Shown: positions 43,006 through 56,100 of the stretch, in pieces
Layout: each line of letters begins with the position of its first letter
Numbering within the stretch: the stretch's first letter is position 1
Assembly: GCA_947359465.1 (NCBI GenBank)
Contig: OX375875.1
Span: forward strand, 54,059,583-54,123,582
DNA: 64,000 nucleotides
Direction: 5' to 3'
DNA from: Metellina segmentata
Lineage: Eukaryota > Arthropoda > Arachnida > Araneae > Tetragnathidae
Translations under genes and position numbers: made by a program
Notes under the pieces: generated by a model
Told to the model about the DNA's origin: nothing
Seen by the model: the letters and a program-made list of their open reading frames with translations, nothing else
Database searches by the model: none

Positions 43006-43008
43006 GCA

Positions 43009-44112
43009 CTACAAGTGAGTCATGTTTCTCAAACCTGGCGAATCTTCCTCATCACGAAAAGCATCTACGTACCCATCCTTGTCCGGATTGTAACCGTGGT
43101 TGATACTTTCGTAAATCGACAAATTCGGACTCCTCGAAGAAGCAGATGCGAATATAACCGGCTGCATACCAACCTGGCTGTGCTCTCTGGCAGCAGTGGA
43201 CACGATCATGCGATACACCTTCGGCAGGAACACCACAACGAGTATCCCAGTGGCCGTGGCTACAACACCGAAACAAACGGTAAATTCATTCCATCGTGGG
43301 TGCAGCAGGAAGAACAAGAAGTACCACACGAGCCAAACGAGGGACACAGCAATGCTTCCCAAATGCAGAAGGAGCCCTTCTCTATTGTTTCTTCGACTGC
43401 GAATGCAGAATGGGGAGGTTATCAACCAAACGAAGCTCAGTAACATGGCGTAGGATAGATATGCCAAAGTCTGTTTCATGTGGATGGTACATTTAGATCT
43501 GGAAGGTTTGGGTTCCGAGCTCAAGACCCAGTAGTAAGCAGCCATTGCTGTCTGGACTGCGAAAATGAAAACGGTCAGCATGGACTGCAAAAAGCCGCTA
43601 ACATGGCTATGGATCCCGTCCATCTCTGCTGCTATTATCAAGAAACATCGGGAAAGTATCGGAGCAAGCATGCTCGCGTAAGCCACGCCGACTATGGTGA
43701 TCCTTCTGGAACAAGAAACAGTGTGGTTGTGCAACATGAACAGTATCGTGCAGCTGTATGAAAATATTATGGCTATCAGCACTATCACATTGGTGACCTG
43801 GCAGCCGTCTTCGAATTCTTCTTTGCAGGAGTTGGCGATTATGTATGCAGCTGTGAATATGGCAATAATCGTTCCTACTCCGGAAACTGTCAGTAGGACT
43901 GTTACCCAGGTTTCGTACTTCCAGTGATAAATTCTGCTGAACAGATTGTCGAGGTCGGTTGCCAGAGAGATGTTGTCGAAGTTTTTGCAGATTTCACGAC
44001 AGTTTTGGTGGCAAAGAAATTCGGGTATTTTGAACCATCCAGAGCCAGTGAATCGAAAGACATTGAGTCTTTTCTTGTCCCAAACGAGGTTTCCATCTGC
44101 GTAGTGTCCAAC
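43009..44112 (-). CDS. boss: boss terminal exon: 7TM domain and tail
   Basis: Acceptor ctctacag on the minus strand, phase 0, 367 codons plus TAG. It begins VGHYADGNLVWDKKRLNVFR, with FLCHQNCREIC before helix 1 (ETWVTVLLTVSGVGTIIAIF). Helices 2-7 are visible, starting near VIVLIAIIFSYSC, RRITIVGVAYASM, FLQSMLTVFIF, AYLSYAMLLSFVW, LGSIAVSLVWLVW and FGVVATATGILVV. The tail after FLPKVYRMI is about 66 residues and has SINHGYNPDKDGY. All seven helices sit in one exon. Confidence 0.87.
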   Translation of the reverse strand, partial: VGHYADGNLVWDKKRLNVFRFTGSGWFKIPEFLCHQNCREICKNFDNISLATDLDNLFSRIYHWKYETWVTVLLTVSGVGTIIAIFTAAYIIANSCKEEFEDGCQVTNVIVLIAIIFSYSCTILFMLHNHTVSCSRRITIVGVAYASMLAPILSRCFLIIAAEMDGIHSHVSGFLQSMLTVFIFAVQTAMAAYYWVLSSEPKPSRSKCTIHMKQTLAYLSYAMLLSFVWLITSPFCIRSRRNNREGLLLHLGSIAVSLVWLVWYFLFFLLHPRWNEFTVCFGVVATATGILVVVFLPKVYRMIVSTAAREHSQVGMQPVIFASASSRSPNLSIYESINHGYNPDKDGYVDAFRDEEDSPGLRNMTHL

Positions 44113-47100
44113 CTGTAGAGGAGAGTAGAATTCATTGTACTAGGATTAAATCTCTACTATTATAAAAGAAGTGTTTGTATATGTGTGTGAGTGTACTGAC
44201 GAATCTATGGCACTCACAGTAATGAGATTTGGCACACAGGTAGTCCGAATTTTTTTGCAATTTTTGTGCGAAGCCCGAGTTTGAAAATTTAATCTAGAAC
44301 ATTTCAAAATTAATTTATTGGAATTTAATTATCATTGTTTTCCTTAGAATGGCAACAGCATAAAGAGATGACCTATTCTAAATTTATTTTTTCCGTTTCC
44401 GTTTGATTTTAAGGAGGAAAAATTTCAGCCGACGAAAAAAAAAAAAATAAAGTTTTAACTGGAGTTATGTAGTTCTTTTTATCTATCTCCTAGATCGTTA
44501 AAGATGCAGTAAAAATTTCAACGGATTTGAACCCTGTGGAAAAATTTACACCAGATTTGAAATAATATATTATAAGTTTAATTTTCTTTTAATAAATAAT
44601 TTTTCAAGTAAATATATATTTTTTCGCAAGAGATTTTGACGTCACGCCGATTGGATCTCTTCGCAATTCGCATTTGACAACGCCTTGTTGGCTGTTATCC
44701 AATAGGCTACGAATTGGGAATTCGTGCAATCACCGGGGATTAGGGAGTAGTGGTCACACCCCCACGAAAAGAACTGTCACGAGCAACGCCGTGCTGGCCA
44801 CGCAGTGGCTAGTCTGTTTTAAATGGTGTTTTTAAACTTCCTGCACAATATTTAAGAGGAGGTAAGGAATAAAAAATTAAAACAGTATGTACATCAAGAA
44901 TTAACTAGTTAATGCACTAAGGTGCAGAAATGGAAGACAGCAACTATCTGAACAACTTTTTCACTAGTTATTACTTTATAATTTTAGTTTCGACAGCAGT
45001 TAACCAAAATTTTTATGAAAACGTCAAATTTACAGCGTTGACGCATGGGTTTCCATGCTTGAAGTTTCTTTTAGCTTTCCCAAATGCTAGGTGCACGTTA
45101 GCCAGCTTAGCATTCGTGAAATTATACATGCTACCTGTCTACAAAGTCAGTATCTAATTGACAATGGGCCAAACTGAACAACTAACCCACTGCCGATCAG
45201 TCCTCTGCTGTATTCAGGTGTAGCTTTCGGAGATACATATTTGTGGGAATGAACTTAATTTCATGTTCCCTATTATTACAAGTCCAGTTTTCCCCCCTTA
45301 CAGAATCGCCATACATAAGCTTAGTATTCATTTACTGTAAACAGTGATTGTTATAAAGTAGTCCAATAAAATATAGTTTTGTTTATTAGTGTTAATAAAA
45401 CACGAAAACAAATTTGCATTTTTGCTCTAAGAAATCTCTATGCGCATAAAAGTTGCTCAACTGAAACAAAATTTAATATGTATTGCAGTCTCTGCTATTA
45501 TAAAATGAAGTGTTTGTTTGTCTGTTTGTTTCGCGTCCGCAAAATCCTGACGATTTATGGCACTTACAGCAATGAGATTTGGCACACAGGTAATCCGAAT
45601 TTTTTGAAATTTTTGGGTCGCGGCTAAATTTTAAAATTTAATCTGGAAGATTTTAAAATGAATTTAATAGTTTTATTCTCCATCGGTTTTTTAACGCGTT
45701 TCTACCAGAGAAGAAACGCCGGAAATGAACTTAAAACGTGAGCAGTTGGATACATGCCAAGTTTTTTTCCTCCGACAGAATGCGGAGAAAATTATTTTTT
45801 TTTTGTTTCCGCTTTGATTTTGCCCGAGGATTGATTTGCAGCCACAGTTCTTTTTTCTATCTCCTAAACCGTTAAAGACAGAGTAAAAATGTCAACGGAT
45901 TTAAAATCTGCGGAAAATTTCAGTTTAGATTGATACCTAAAAATATGATTTTCTTTAAATAAATAATTTTTAAATTGAATATATCTTCAGCGGATTTGAA
46001 ATCTGCAGAAAATTTTACACCAGATTAATACCTTGCATCACAGCGTTGCCGTGGTGTTGTTGCGAAGAAGAAAAAGCAATCAATGCAACAGCACGGGCAA
46101 CGCCGGGCTAGCCACGCAGTGGCTAGTAATTAATATTTGGCGACCCAAAAATAGTCGATTCCGCATTTCTTTTAACTTTCATGTATAAATAAATAAAAAT
46201 TTGGACAAACAAATCCAAAAATTTTTTTCTTCTTCTAATATTATTTTACTTTTTTAAAAGCATATAAAGCATCTCACCTGTAACTCTTTGTGCTTCGAAA
46301 ACTTTCCTATTGCGTGCTGGAAAGTCCATATTTCAATCTCCGTCGATGTCTGATTTGTTGAATTATTCGTAAAAAACATCTTGTTCGCATCTGTGTCATT
46401 TTCCAATCGTCCAGTTGCTAGTAAATAAATTTATGTGCTGTTACAAAAGAGTGAAATAGTGTTTTAATTCAATTAGTAACCTATAAGGAAATATTTTTAA
46501 AGCAGACTTCGATTAGCGTAAACTATAAGTACTATTTTATCCTATGCCCTCAGCCTATTCGCCATATCTCTATTTGGCGTAATGTCCAACATAGTTTTGA
46601 AAAAGAAATACGGAACTCCAACAGCAGCCTTATTGCATCAATAAGATCAAGGGAACTATTGAGATGACTTCTTGTCGTGTCTGAAAGCGCCGCATGGTAA
46701 TGAGATTGAATATCTGACAAGCCAGTTTCGTAGAGGGGATTTCGAAGGTAGTCAGTGTCCAGTGAAAATACGAAAACAAGAGAATCCTGTTTTTGGTAAA
46801 TTATGGGGCAACTGAATTCCGAGCAAGGAGTGTTCAAGTCTTCCTCTTTAGTTATATACTAGGATGAATGTCCCGTTTTCATACGACGAGTGCATAATAA
46901 AACATATTTATTTTGGTAAAACTTCGTTTATATATTTTTTAAAACCCGACGGTGCGTGATCATTGACTTTGAATAAGCCATTTTCCACCACTACCTGTCA
47001 ACTTGTTTTGCTTTCGCATGGTGTTTTTACTGGTAAAACAATATTATCGGAGAATTAATTTCTGATCAATACTGGTAAAAGAATGAACTGCGTACGACAA

Positions 47101-50100
47101 TCGTCTCAATGTTATTTCCATGGCGATTTCGAATACAATGATTTCTGATATTTCGTAACTCGTCTCGCTCGTGTCATCACACAATCAATCAAAACTATTA
47201 GAAACTCCGCCCCTACTCGTAACGATATACAACCAATCAAAACTATTAGAAACTCCACCTACTCGTAACGTCACATAACCAATTAAAACTTTAATAGCCA
47301 CGGAAACACAGCAGAACTCTCTCTCACACAAACCTTTTGTATAATAAGACTAAGATAAATGCCCCGTCATACGAAGTGTGCATTTGCAAATTTTATTTAT
47401 TTTAATTAAACTTCATTTATATATTTTTTGAAACCTGACTGCATGATCACTGGCTAAGTATAAACCATTTTTTAACCACTATCTGTCAACTTTTGTTGAT
47501 ATCACTGGCTGTGTATAAACCTTTTCCCACCACTATCTGTCAACCTGTCTTGATTTCGCATGGTGTTGTTATTTAGCAACACTGGTGAAACAGTATTATT
47601 GGAAAACTTAATTTTTGATCAACAATGGTGAAACAATCAGATGCGTACGGCAATCGTTTTATACTCAATGTTATTTCGATGTCGATTTCGAGTGTAAGGA
47701 TTTTTGATAGTTCGTATCTCGTTTCGCTCGTAACATCCCACAATAAATCGAAACAGTTAGAGACTCCGCCTACTCGTGACGTCACACAACCAACCAAAAC
47801 TTTAATAGCCATGAAAGACGCAGAAGAACTTAGCGTTTTATATAATAAGATTTATATATATTATATCAGAACTAGCCATAGCTAAGCCATCTGCCAAGTC
47901 ATTGCCATGACCACCACAGTGACTGAGGTAGGTAGGTATTTTAATTAACGTCGCACTGGAGCAGCACAGAGGGCTATTGGCGAATGTCTGTGATCAACAT
48001 TCTCTCTTAGGATAATAGGGCTTTCTTCTCGACAAGATATCTCGTGCGTGGCAAAATTGGCCAATTGTTGGACGAGGTATCTCGTCGAAAAATTTGGAGG
48101 GTGAGTATGTGGGTGAATCATTGGGATCTGCAATGGTTCAGCGATTCTTCCGATTGATTTCAAAGTGAAGACGCCGAAATATCCCACGAGCGTTTGTGTC
48201 CCTTGAGAAAAAGGACAAATCCGATGATATAACTTAATAATTTGCGGCAAAATGAATGAAAAGGATGGTAAGGCCCGGCGCACATATCCGGTTTTTCAAC
48301 GTGCGGCGCCGCTGCCACAACCCAAGTGCGGTCTGAGATACATCAGATCCAATGGAGCAAAGCACAGCACACATGCCTCCAGTGCCGCTGGGGCGACGCA
48401 CGTCCAACTTGTGCGCAATTTGTACCGCAGTTCCCCACGGCGCCGCACATGGGTGTCCGTTCTGAAGAACCTTGTTTTCATAAACAAATGGAATGTAAAT
48501 AATAATTAATAAATGGTTGTATCCATTGACGTCTATTTTGTTTCTAAATATACTTTTTTATACCAAATAAGCGAAATAAACACGTTTTCTTCGATAGAAT
48601 ATTTATCGCAAATGGCGCGGAATGAGTTCGTGCGTCATTTCACGGTTATGTATGCATAGTTGGGCTTCGGTGCCGTAGTGGCGCCACACGTTGAAAAACC
48701 GGATGTGTGCACCGGGACTAAAGGCCCATCTGTGGAGCCGAATGTCATTTGTTTCATTTAACACTTCGAGAGCACAATGATGAAAATAATTTGGATTAAA
48801 ATGAATCCAAGTGAAGACCTGTTTATCATATATGAATGTTTTTTGTACACAATGAAAATTTAGTACTTTTGAAGGTGAGGAGGGACATTTTGAATGTCCC
48901 AGGGACACATCTGAAGAGGGAGCTACGTCGCTAGCTTAAGATATATTTTAGAGGGACAGGTAACTTCAGATCATTAAAACGTACATCACGAACCTATATT
49001 GGGCGATAATGTTTTTGAAATTCGTTTTTCTATTTTTGAAGATAGAGAGTGCTCTGTTAGATTGACACAAGTTTTGCCGCGAGTAGTGATTCCGTGACTG
49101 TTGTATTCAAGTGAAAAGGTGGTCAAAGTCCCTATTACTAAGGAGAACAAAATATGTTCGGTGTTTATATTATTTTCTCCAACTCGTGGCTGTAATCTAT
49201 AGGAACGGAATACTAATGGTAAGTAGGTAGTCGAATTAATGTCGCTCTGGAGCAACACAGGTTGCTATTGGTGACAGTCCGGGATCAATTCCGAAGGGAA
49301 AGAACCAAGAACAACACTTCGTAATCGCGGACAGATGGTGCGGTCAAAATCTGAGATGGCGCCCCACTCGCCAAACTTCCACGCCAACGTGAGGTCATTT
49401 GAGATCACGACAGATTTAACATGTACCAGCTCCCATGTACATGTCGATCTTTTGTTGAATTGAATTTTGAGATCGTAAACCTCCGGTTGCAAATCTGCGG
49501 ATCTATCAACTGGGATGCTGTGGCGCGGAATTCTAATGGATGAAAATTTGTTAAGAATGGATGTATGTTTGTAGTTTGAAACAGGAAGGAAATGTCCAAA
49601 AAAAAAAAGGATTTTCATACAAGATTTTTAGGGATTATTAAATTGGGATACTTTTTGAAGTCTGGAGGAGCTTATGCCATCTAAAGCACTCCTTGACATC
49701 AGGGCTCAATACTTTAATATATCTATATAAATAAGAATGGAGTGTTTGTTTGTACATTCAATATTTTCGACCCATTTCAAGTTTTCTATCCGTTTTGGAC
49801 CCTTCTGATGCCGAATCCGCCTTTTTCTCGTTTGGTGTCTGTCTGTCTGTCTGTCTGTCTGTATGTTGTGCCCTATACACGTCCACGCGGTTTAAGATAT
49901 TTTCATGGAAATTTGCATACAGTGAGTACTTATCTTCATTTAGTGAGTGGCATTAGTTGCGAAAGTCTGTCTGTCCGTCTTTCTGTTCTATGCTCGATTT
50001 TGTGTTTGTGTGTTTGTGTAAACATCACATGAATTGTATTCCAGATATTTGATTACAATGTGTTTTATTTTATGCATTATTTATTAGTTTAGTGAATGCA

Positions 50101-53100
50101 ATATTAAACATTTTTTTATTGTTATATTTAGAAGAGTTTCATGCTAAAACACCTGAGTAAGAATACTTAAATCAGCCACAATTTGATAGTTTTCGAAAAA
50201 TTGGAATGTAGTTTGAGTATTACGATTACTTTCATTTGCTTTACCAGTAATGCTAAAAACCAATTATTTTTCAAAAAAAAAATTTATGGTGAAATTTTAG
50301 CTTTGATACTTTATTTATTTCGAGTCTTATTTTTATTCTTTGCGCAATGAAAACGATTTACGAATATTTGGGACAGACGATATTTTTCAACGAAACGAGA
50401 ATGAACAAGATCGCGCGAGCAGTGATATTTTTTCTGGTTCTTTCGCTCTGAATTAATTTTACATTTCTAAAATTTGTACACTTTTAGTTGTAAGTTGTGG
50501 CAACTGTGCGAGATCAAGAGATAAAATTGAATCACAAATTAATATCTTTAGAACAATTTTTTGCGACATCTTTTATTTTGTTTTACTTCGCTGTTTCCTG
50601 TTTTAAATATTTATTATTTTAATAAATGTGTTTTCCTTCTCATCACACGCAACAGCACCACAAAGTATTAGACTTAAGTAAGTCAGACTTAGGTAAGTCA
50701 GTATAAATTTTCAGTAAATTTTAAGTGTAGTTATGCCATTATTGAAAGAATAATGCCGTTATTTAAAGAATAATGCCGTTATTTAAAGAATAATGCCGTT
50801 ATTGAAAGAATAATAATGTTTATTAATCCAAACTGGAACTTTTTCCAACAGTAAAAAATTCGTTGTAATAATGACAGGAGAATATTGCAAAATTGCACAA
50901 TGTCGCATACCGGAGGCAAGAGTGCCACAAGTAAAAAAATATTGTTTTGTTGACTATGAGTGCGATAGCACTCGCCGTAAATCGTAATTTTAATTAATTG
51001 AGTTGAACATGAAAAGAACTTAAGAAAGGGAATTCCAAATCTTCCTATAAATCGTCTTTTATAGTAGTAACCTTAGTATCACCTTTCGTCATTTTGTAGC
51101 TTTGTCATACAGCAATTGTGCGATGTATGTGAAATGTATTACATGAATGGATATGCATGTGTAGGATTTGTGTCCAAAGTAAGTTGTAGAAAATATAAAG
51201 ATGGCGAAAGATGTTAAAATAAATTTTAATTCTACAAAAAACGTAAGTCATTATATAGTTTGATTATCTCTTCAATCTAGAGTAAACCAATTCAAACCGA
51301 GTAAGGTCGGGTATTTTGCTAGTATAGAATATATATTTACACTAGTCTCAACCCTGTCAATTGACAGGTCTTACACTAGTCTGAATCCTGACAAATTACC
51401 GCTTCTGAAAATATTAAATCAGTATATTTCCAAAGGGGGAAAAAAATTGCAATCGAATGAGAATGAACTCGTGTATCCTAGCATTAGTTTCTATCTGAAA
51501 TGGTAACAGCAGTTTTGAAGATAATTTCAAGTTATCTTATCTTTTCCATATCTCACCGATGTCATGGTTTTAGCACTAAAAATGCTGAATGTATGAACGA
51601 TATCTTGACTGCCTTGATTGTGGGGGTATAGCTCAGTGGTAGAGCATTCGACTGCAGATCGAGAGGTCCCCGGTTCAAACCCGGGTGCCCCCTTTGATTG
51701 AATTTTAAGTTTCAAATCATGCAAGAGGAGTAATTCGAATGATGCCTGTATGCATTGAATCAAAGCGTAGAAATTTTCGTTTCGATTCCACATTCGGAAA
51801 CAGAGATTGCGACCATGAGAAAAATGTTTTGTCACTTTGAATTTCCTCATTAATTCTAGGTGTATGGATTATATATTTGTTTGAATTGAATTCAGTTGTC
51901 TTTGTCCATTCATTTTTCTCATTAAAGTAACTAAGTTCTTTAAATAAGGTATTGTAATTAATTGTCTTTCAACGGTGATTCCAAGGAGGGAGTTCCTTAA
52001 TAACCAAGTACACAAGAACATATTCATCAACCATCTTGGACATCTTTGTTCATGTGTAAGCATAAGAGTTCAACCTGAAAAGTTCTCAGTAACATTACAT
52101 TATCACATATTAATGAAGTGAACTCGGTCAAAAACAGTATTCCCTAGCAGAGGTCAGAGCAAATCATCTACTTAATTCTCTTTGAGCATGCTTTTATTTC
52201 GTGCCTTTCTTCAAAAAAGAAAATTTATTTCAATAATTCTGCACTTTCATCATTGAAGAGATGAAATGGATTTAGTAACCATACCCATGGAGTAGATCGA
52301 TAAAACGCTAAATTAACTTTACAGATCGTATGCAGCTAATAATTTTTAATTTGAGGCTCAATAAATACAAAAATGTATCGTACAGTTCAGAGATTTTCAA
52401 CCTTTTTCATCTCACATGGCACACTTACACTTTATACTTAAATCATGTGGCATACTAAAAACCATACCTATTCCAATTGAAAAATTTAGCAAAATTGTAA
52501 TTTTGCTTGATTTAAATAAAAACAATTGTAATTACCTACCCCTTTTGTCCCAAAGTGAGTTACGAAATTTTTGAAACTATTTGTTTATGTGTTGTGATAA
52601 AAAAAAACAATATTCAAAATTATTTATACCAATCATATTTTTAATACGAGCCATATAATTGTGAAAAAATATTTGTCAAACGTTTAAAACTAGAACGCTG
52701 AAATAAAATAAATCTCGAAACTTTCATCATCCTGCTTGCATACCTGAAACAGTGTACCACAACAATCCCGTTGAAAATCGCCTGGTATAGTTCAAGAAAA
52801 GAAAAATAGATTTTACCTTTGTTTATATCAATCAGCAACTTATTTACGGACTCTTCGACAATGCTCGTCTGAGGATTCTGAGTTTTGAACTGGTGATTCT
52901 GACACCGGATTTCGTCGAAAATACTTCCACTAGTGTTCTTCACGCAGCCATTCACGTACTCGATGTAACTTTGAGCGAGATTCAGTTGATGGATTTTCCC
53001 TCCGAATTCGTATAACTCGAGCATACTTTGGTCAATGTTCGGAACACTGATGACGGATTTTCTGAACAGGATGACGGGGTGGTTCGGCCCAAAGACGATG

Positions 53101-56100
53101 GACAGCAACGATTCTTTGGTGTCCATTCCCGCCAGTAGCCAGTAGTGGATGGTGCTGTTGGAGAGAACGGCCATTTCGTACAGTCGACCCAGATCGATGT
53201 TGGATCCCAGAACAATCGCTACTTGAACACCTGTTGCTGATATTTCTTGAAATTTCATGCGCAGAGACTTGTCATTTCTAGTGAAGAATCGGAATTGGAT
53301 TTAGAATGTGACTCATGATCTAAAATACAGTTAAACATTTCTAAAGCGACAGTGATAAAACGTGCACGCGACAAGGACATCCGAGACATGCATGCAAGCT
53401 CCGCTTCTATACAGACGACGTGTAAGTAATCATTCTAATTTCGGCCTATTTAATATCCCAGGACTGATCTGGGACGAATGTGGGGCTTGCCATAATCCAC
53501 CAGGTGGTTTCGACAAGGTATCTCGATCATCAAGATCTGACAAAGTTTGCTGATATGCCAAAAATTATGTCAAGATGCCGAGATATCTCGTCCATCAAGA
53601 TCTGGGAAGTTTTAGTAATGGCGAGATACCACGCCGAGACGACCACCAGGAGTGTTAATGGAGGTCATCGGTGCAGAATGAATAAAAATGGGGAAATAAA
53701 TATTGCTTGAACCAGAAAACAATTAAGACTTTTGTGACATTGTGAGAAACTCAGTTGTGCTTGACTTTAAGGAAGGGTCACTTGCAGGGCAGGTGCCTAC
53801 TTTATGGTGTCATCGGAATGGCGAATGTATTCTGATTTCTTATTTTTGCGCCGGCTGGTGTTCTTTCGTCACGCGCTGTACAACGACTTGAGAAGGAACA
53901 GGTGGTGTTCGTCCATATTGAACTCTGATTGGTTGTTGACTTTTACCGTTGGGTTATTTTTAGACTGCGGCAGAGAACGTTGAAGACGACGGTTAGAGAA
54001 GAGACAGAAGAAACGGGTGAGGCTGGTTCCCCACGTTGAATTGTGAGATGCATACTTTGATGTATGGGAATATGATGCAATTGGGATGATGTTAATGAGA
54101 TGATGTAAATACTGTGTATAATTCTTAATGTTTTTGGAATAATAAGAACGCAAATATCTTAGCTGTTGGTTGTCTTCTCATTGTGTACGTTTCGTACTGT
54201 TTTCGCGCTACCGTTTTGAGGTGACGACACCACACTATAATTAAAAAGCGACACTTATTTTAGAACACAGAGATAGGTGATTTCGAAAACTTATTCCATG
54301 AAAATGTGATTTTTAAGGAAGGTGGTAGATTTTACTGTTTTGAACTGATTTACAAAAGACTGCCCACAGAAGCAGCTTAGATGTTGGTAAGTGAGTCAAT
54401 AATAATCAGCAATGCAATTATATTTGTTGTTTCTTTCGGCAATAATGCCCTCGATGCATCGCTAGGATAGGTTTTTATCTTAACACCTAGTTTTGATGAA
54501 TTTCTGTCTGTCTACCACGATAACTGCTCCTGTCTGCGGCTGTATTTTTTGGCCCTAGGAACGAGACTTTGCCCGTTTTCTACAGGGAATTCTTTATGCA
54601 TTTAAGTTTGCAACATTGTCGCATTTAGTGACAATTGATATTTGCAAATCAATTGCTCCAAAGAAAAGCAGCGTACAGTGAATCAGCGTTTAGTGGTCTT
54701 TAGACGCCAAAATCCATCGGATACTTAGCAAAGTAAGGGAGCAGTGTTTTACCAAAACGGAGTACTTACGTATGGATTGTAAGTTCAAATATGGTCACAC
54801 CGCATGAAATGCCAGACGACTGTCCGCTACAACTGCCGACCACAACGACTTGTAGTGGGGACATTTTCAAAATGTGGGAACATTAAATGTTAACTATGAA
54901 TAATTTTTGAAATTTACATTAATATTTTTTTGTTGTATTGTTTATAGGCCTAGAATACAATATACAATCATTCAACGACAGGAACTGTTCTGCAAAGTTA
55001 CGAATTAAAATATTTCATTACAAGATCTGTAGGTTACAGTAACATAAATTAAATCGGCAAAAAAAATTGGCAATTCGATCGTTACGCGATTTTGACATAG
55101 CGTTTTTAAAAATAAGAAAAGTATATTTACGACAAAGAAAATGTACAAAAACACATAAAAAATGCTTTAAAACGTTTAAAAAGTTATTTTGAAAAATAAA
55201 TGCAGTTTAAAGTACTTCCAATACATTTTTACTTCAGGTATAGAGCTATTTCGATCGTTACATTTGGATATCGCGAAACATGCTGGATGGCTTTAGTATT
55301 TAGTATATTAGTTTTTTTTGTTTTAATTCTTCAAAATTTTAAACTAATGATACCATCTACTGATCAAAATAGAAAACAAGCTATCCTTATACTCTATTCA
55401 TTTATTATTTTTTTCTGCAATTATGGAAAACACATGATAATTTATTTCCTTGGTGATGTAATGTATCAGTTAACATTATAGATGTCCAAAATCCTACATT
55501 TGTAACTAAAGAATTTAATTTTAAGGATATTTACACCAAACTATTGTAATAAATAACACTAATTATCGTCTCTGAACAAAACTAAAAACCCATTGAGAAA
55601 AAAAAATTAATTTTAAGAAATAAATTTATTTGCTGCCAAAGCTTAATGTTACAGAATATATCTTGTTCCCACCTTTTGAGAACTATCCAGTGCGCATAGC
55701 ATGGTCTTAGTGTACCTAACATATTTTCCTTTCGGTTACGCAGACGAAGGACTATTTTTGATGAAGTGGCAAATTAGTTGTTACCGCAGACCATGAACTA
55801 AAAGCAGGGATTCATTCATAGCTCTCTGCTCAGCCGAAAAGAATTTTTTGGGGACATAAAAAGCTTGTGTAACGATGGTAAAAATATGTCGGAAAGCAAG
55901 GGGACTGAGGTGGAAAATTATGCTTGGAAATAAAGCGGATAATTATTGACGCACCCTCGTATGTGAACATTAACAAAATATATTTCACACTGGCGGAAAA
56001 AATAATTTCCTTACCTTAGGTTGGAAGACAAAACAATCGACCAAGTGATGCAGATGTTGTTGCGATCGGCCTTTTCGCGAAATTCGTCCTCTAAGGTTTT

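Noticed and set aside
42961..43761. Several plus-strand open frames.
   Set aside because: They are shadows opposite the boss 7TM exon.
46550..46837. 95-residue open frame on the boss strand.
   Set aside because: The boss exons 52817 and 46278 join in phase without it, and it has no recognisable domain or splice sites.
53869..54153. 94-residue open frame on the minus strand.
   Set aside because: It lies within the candidate solo LTR and has no recognisable motif.
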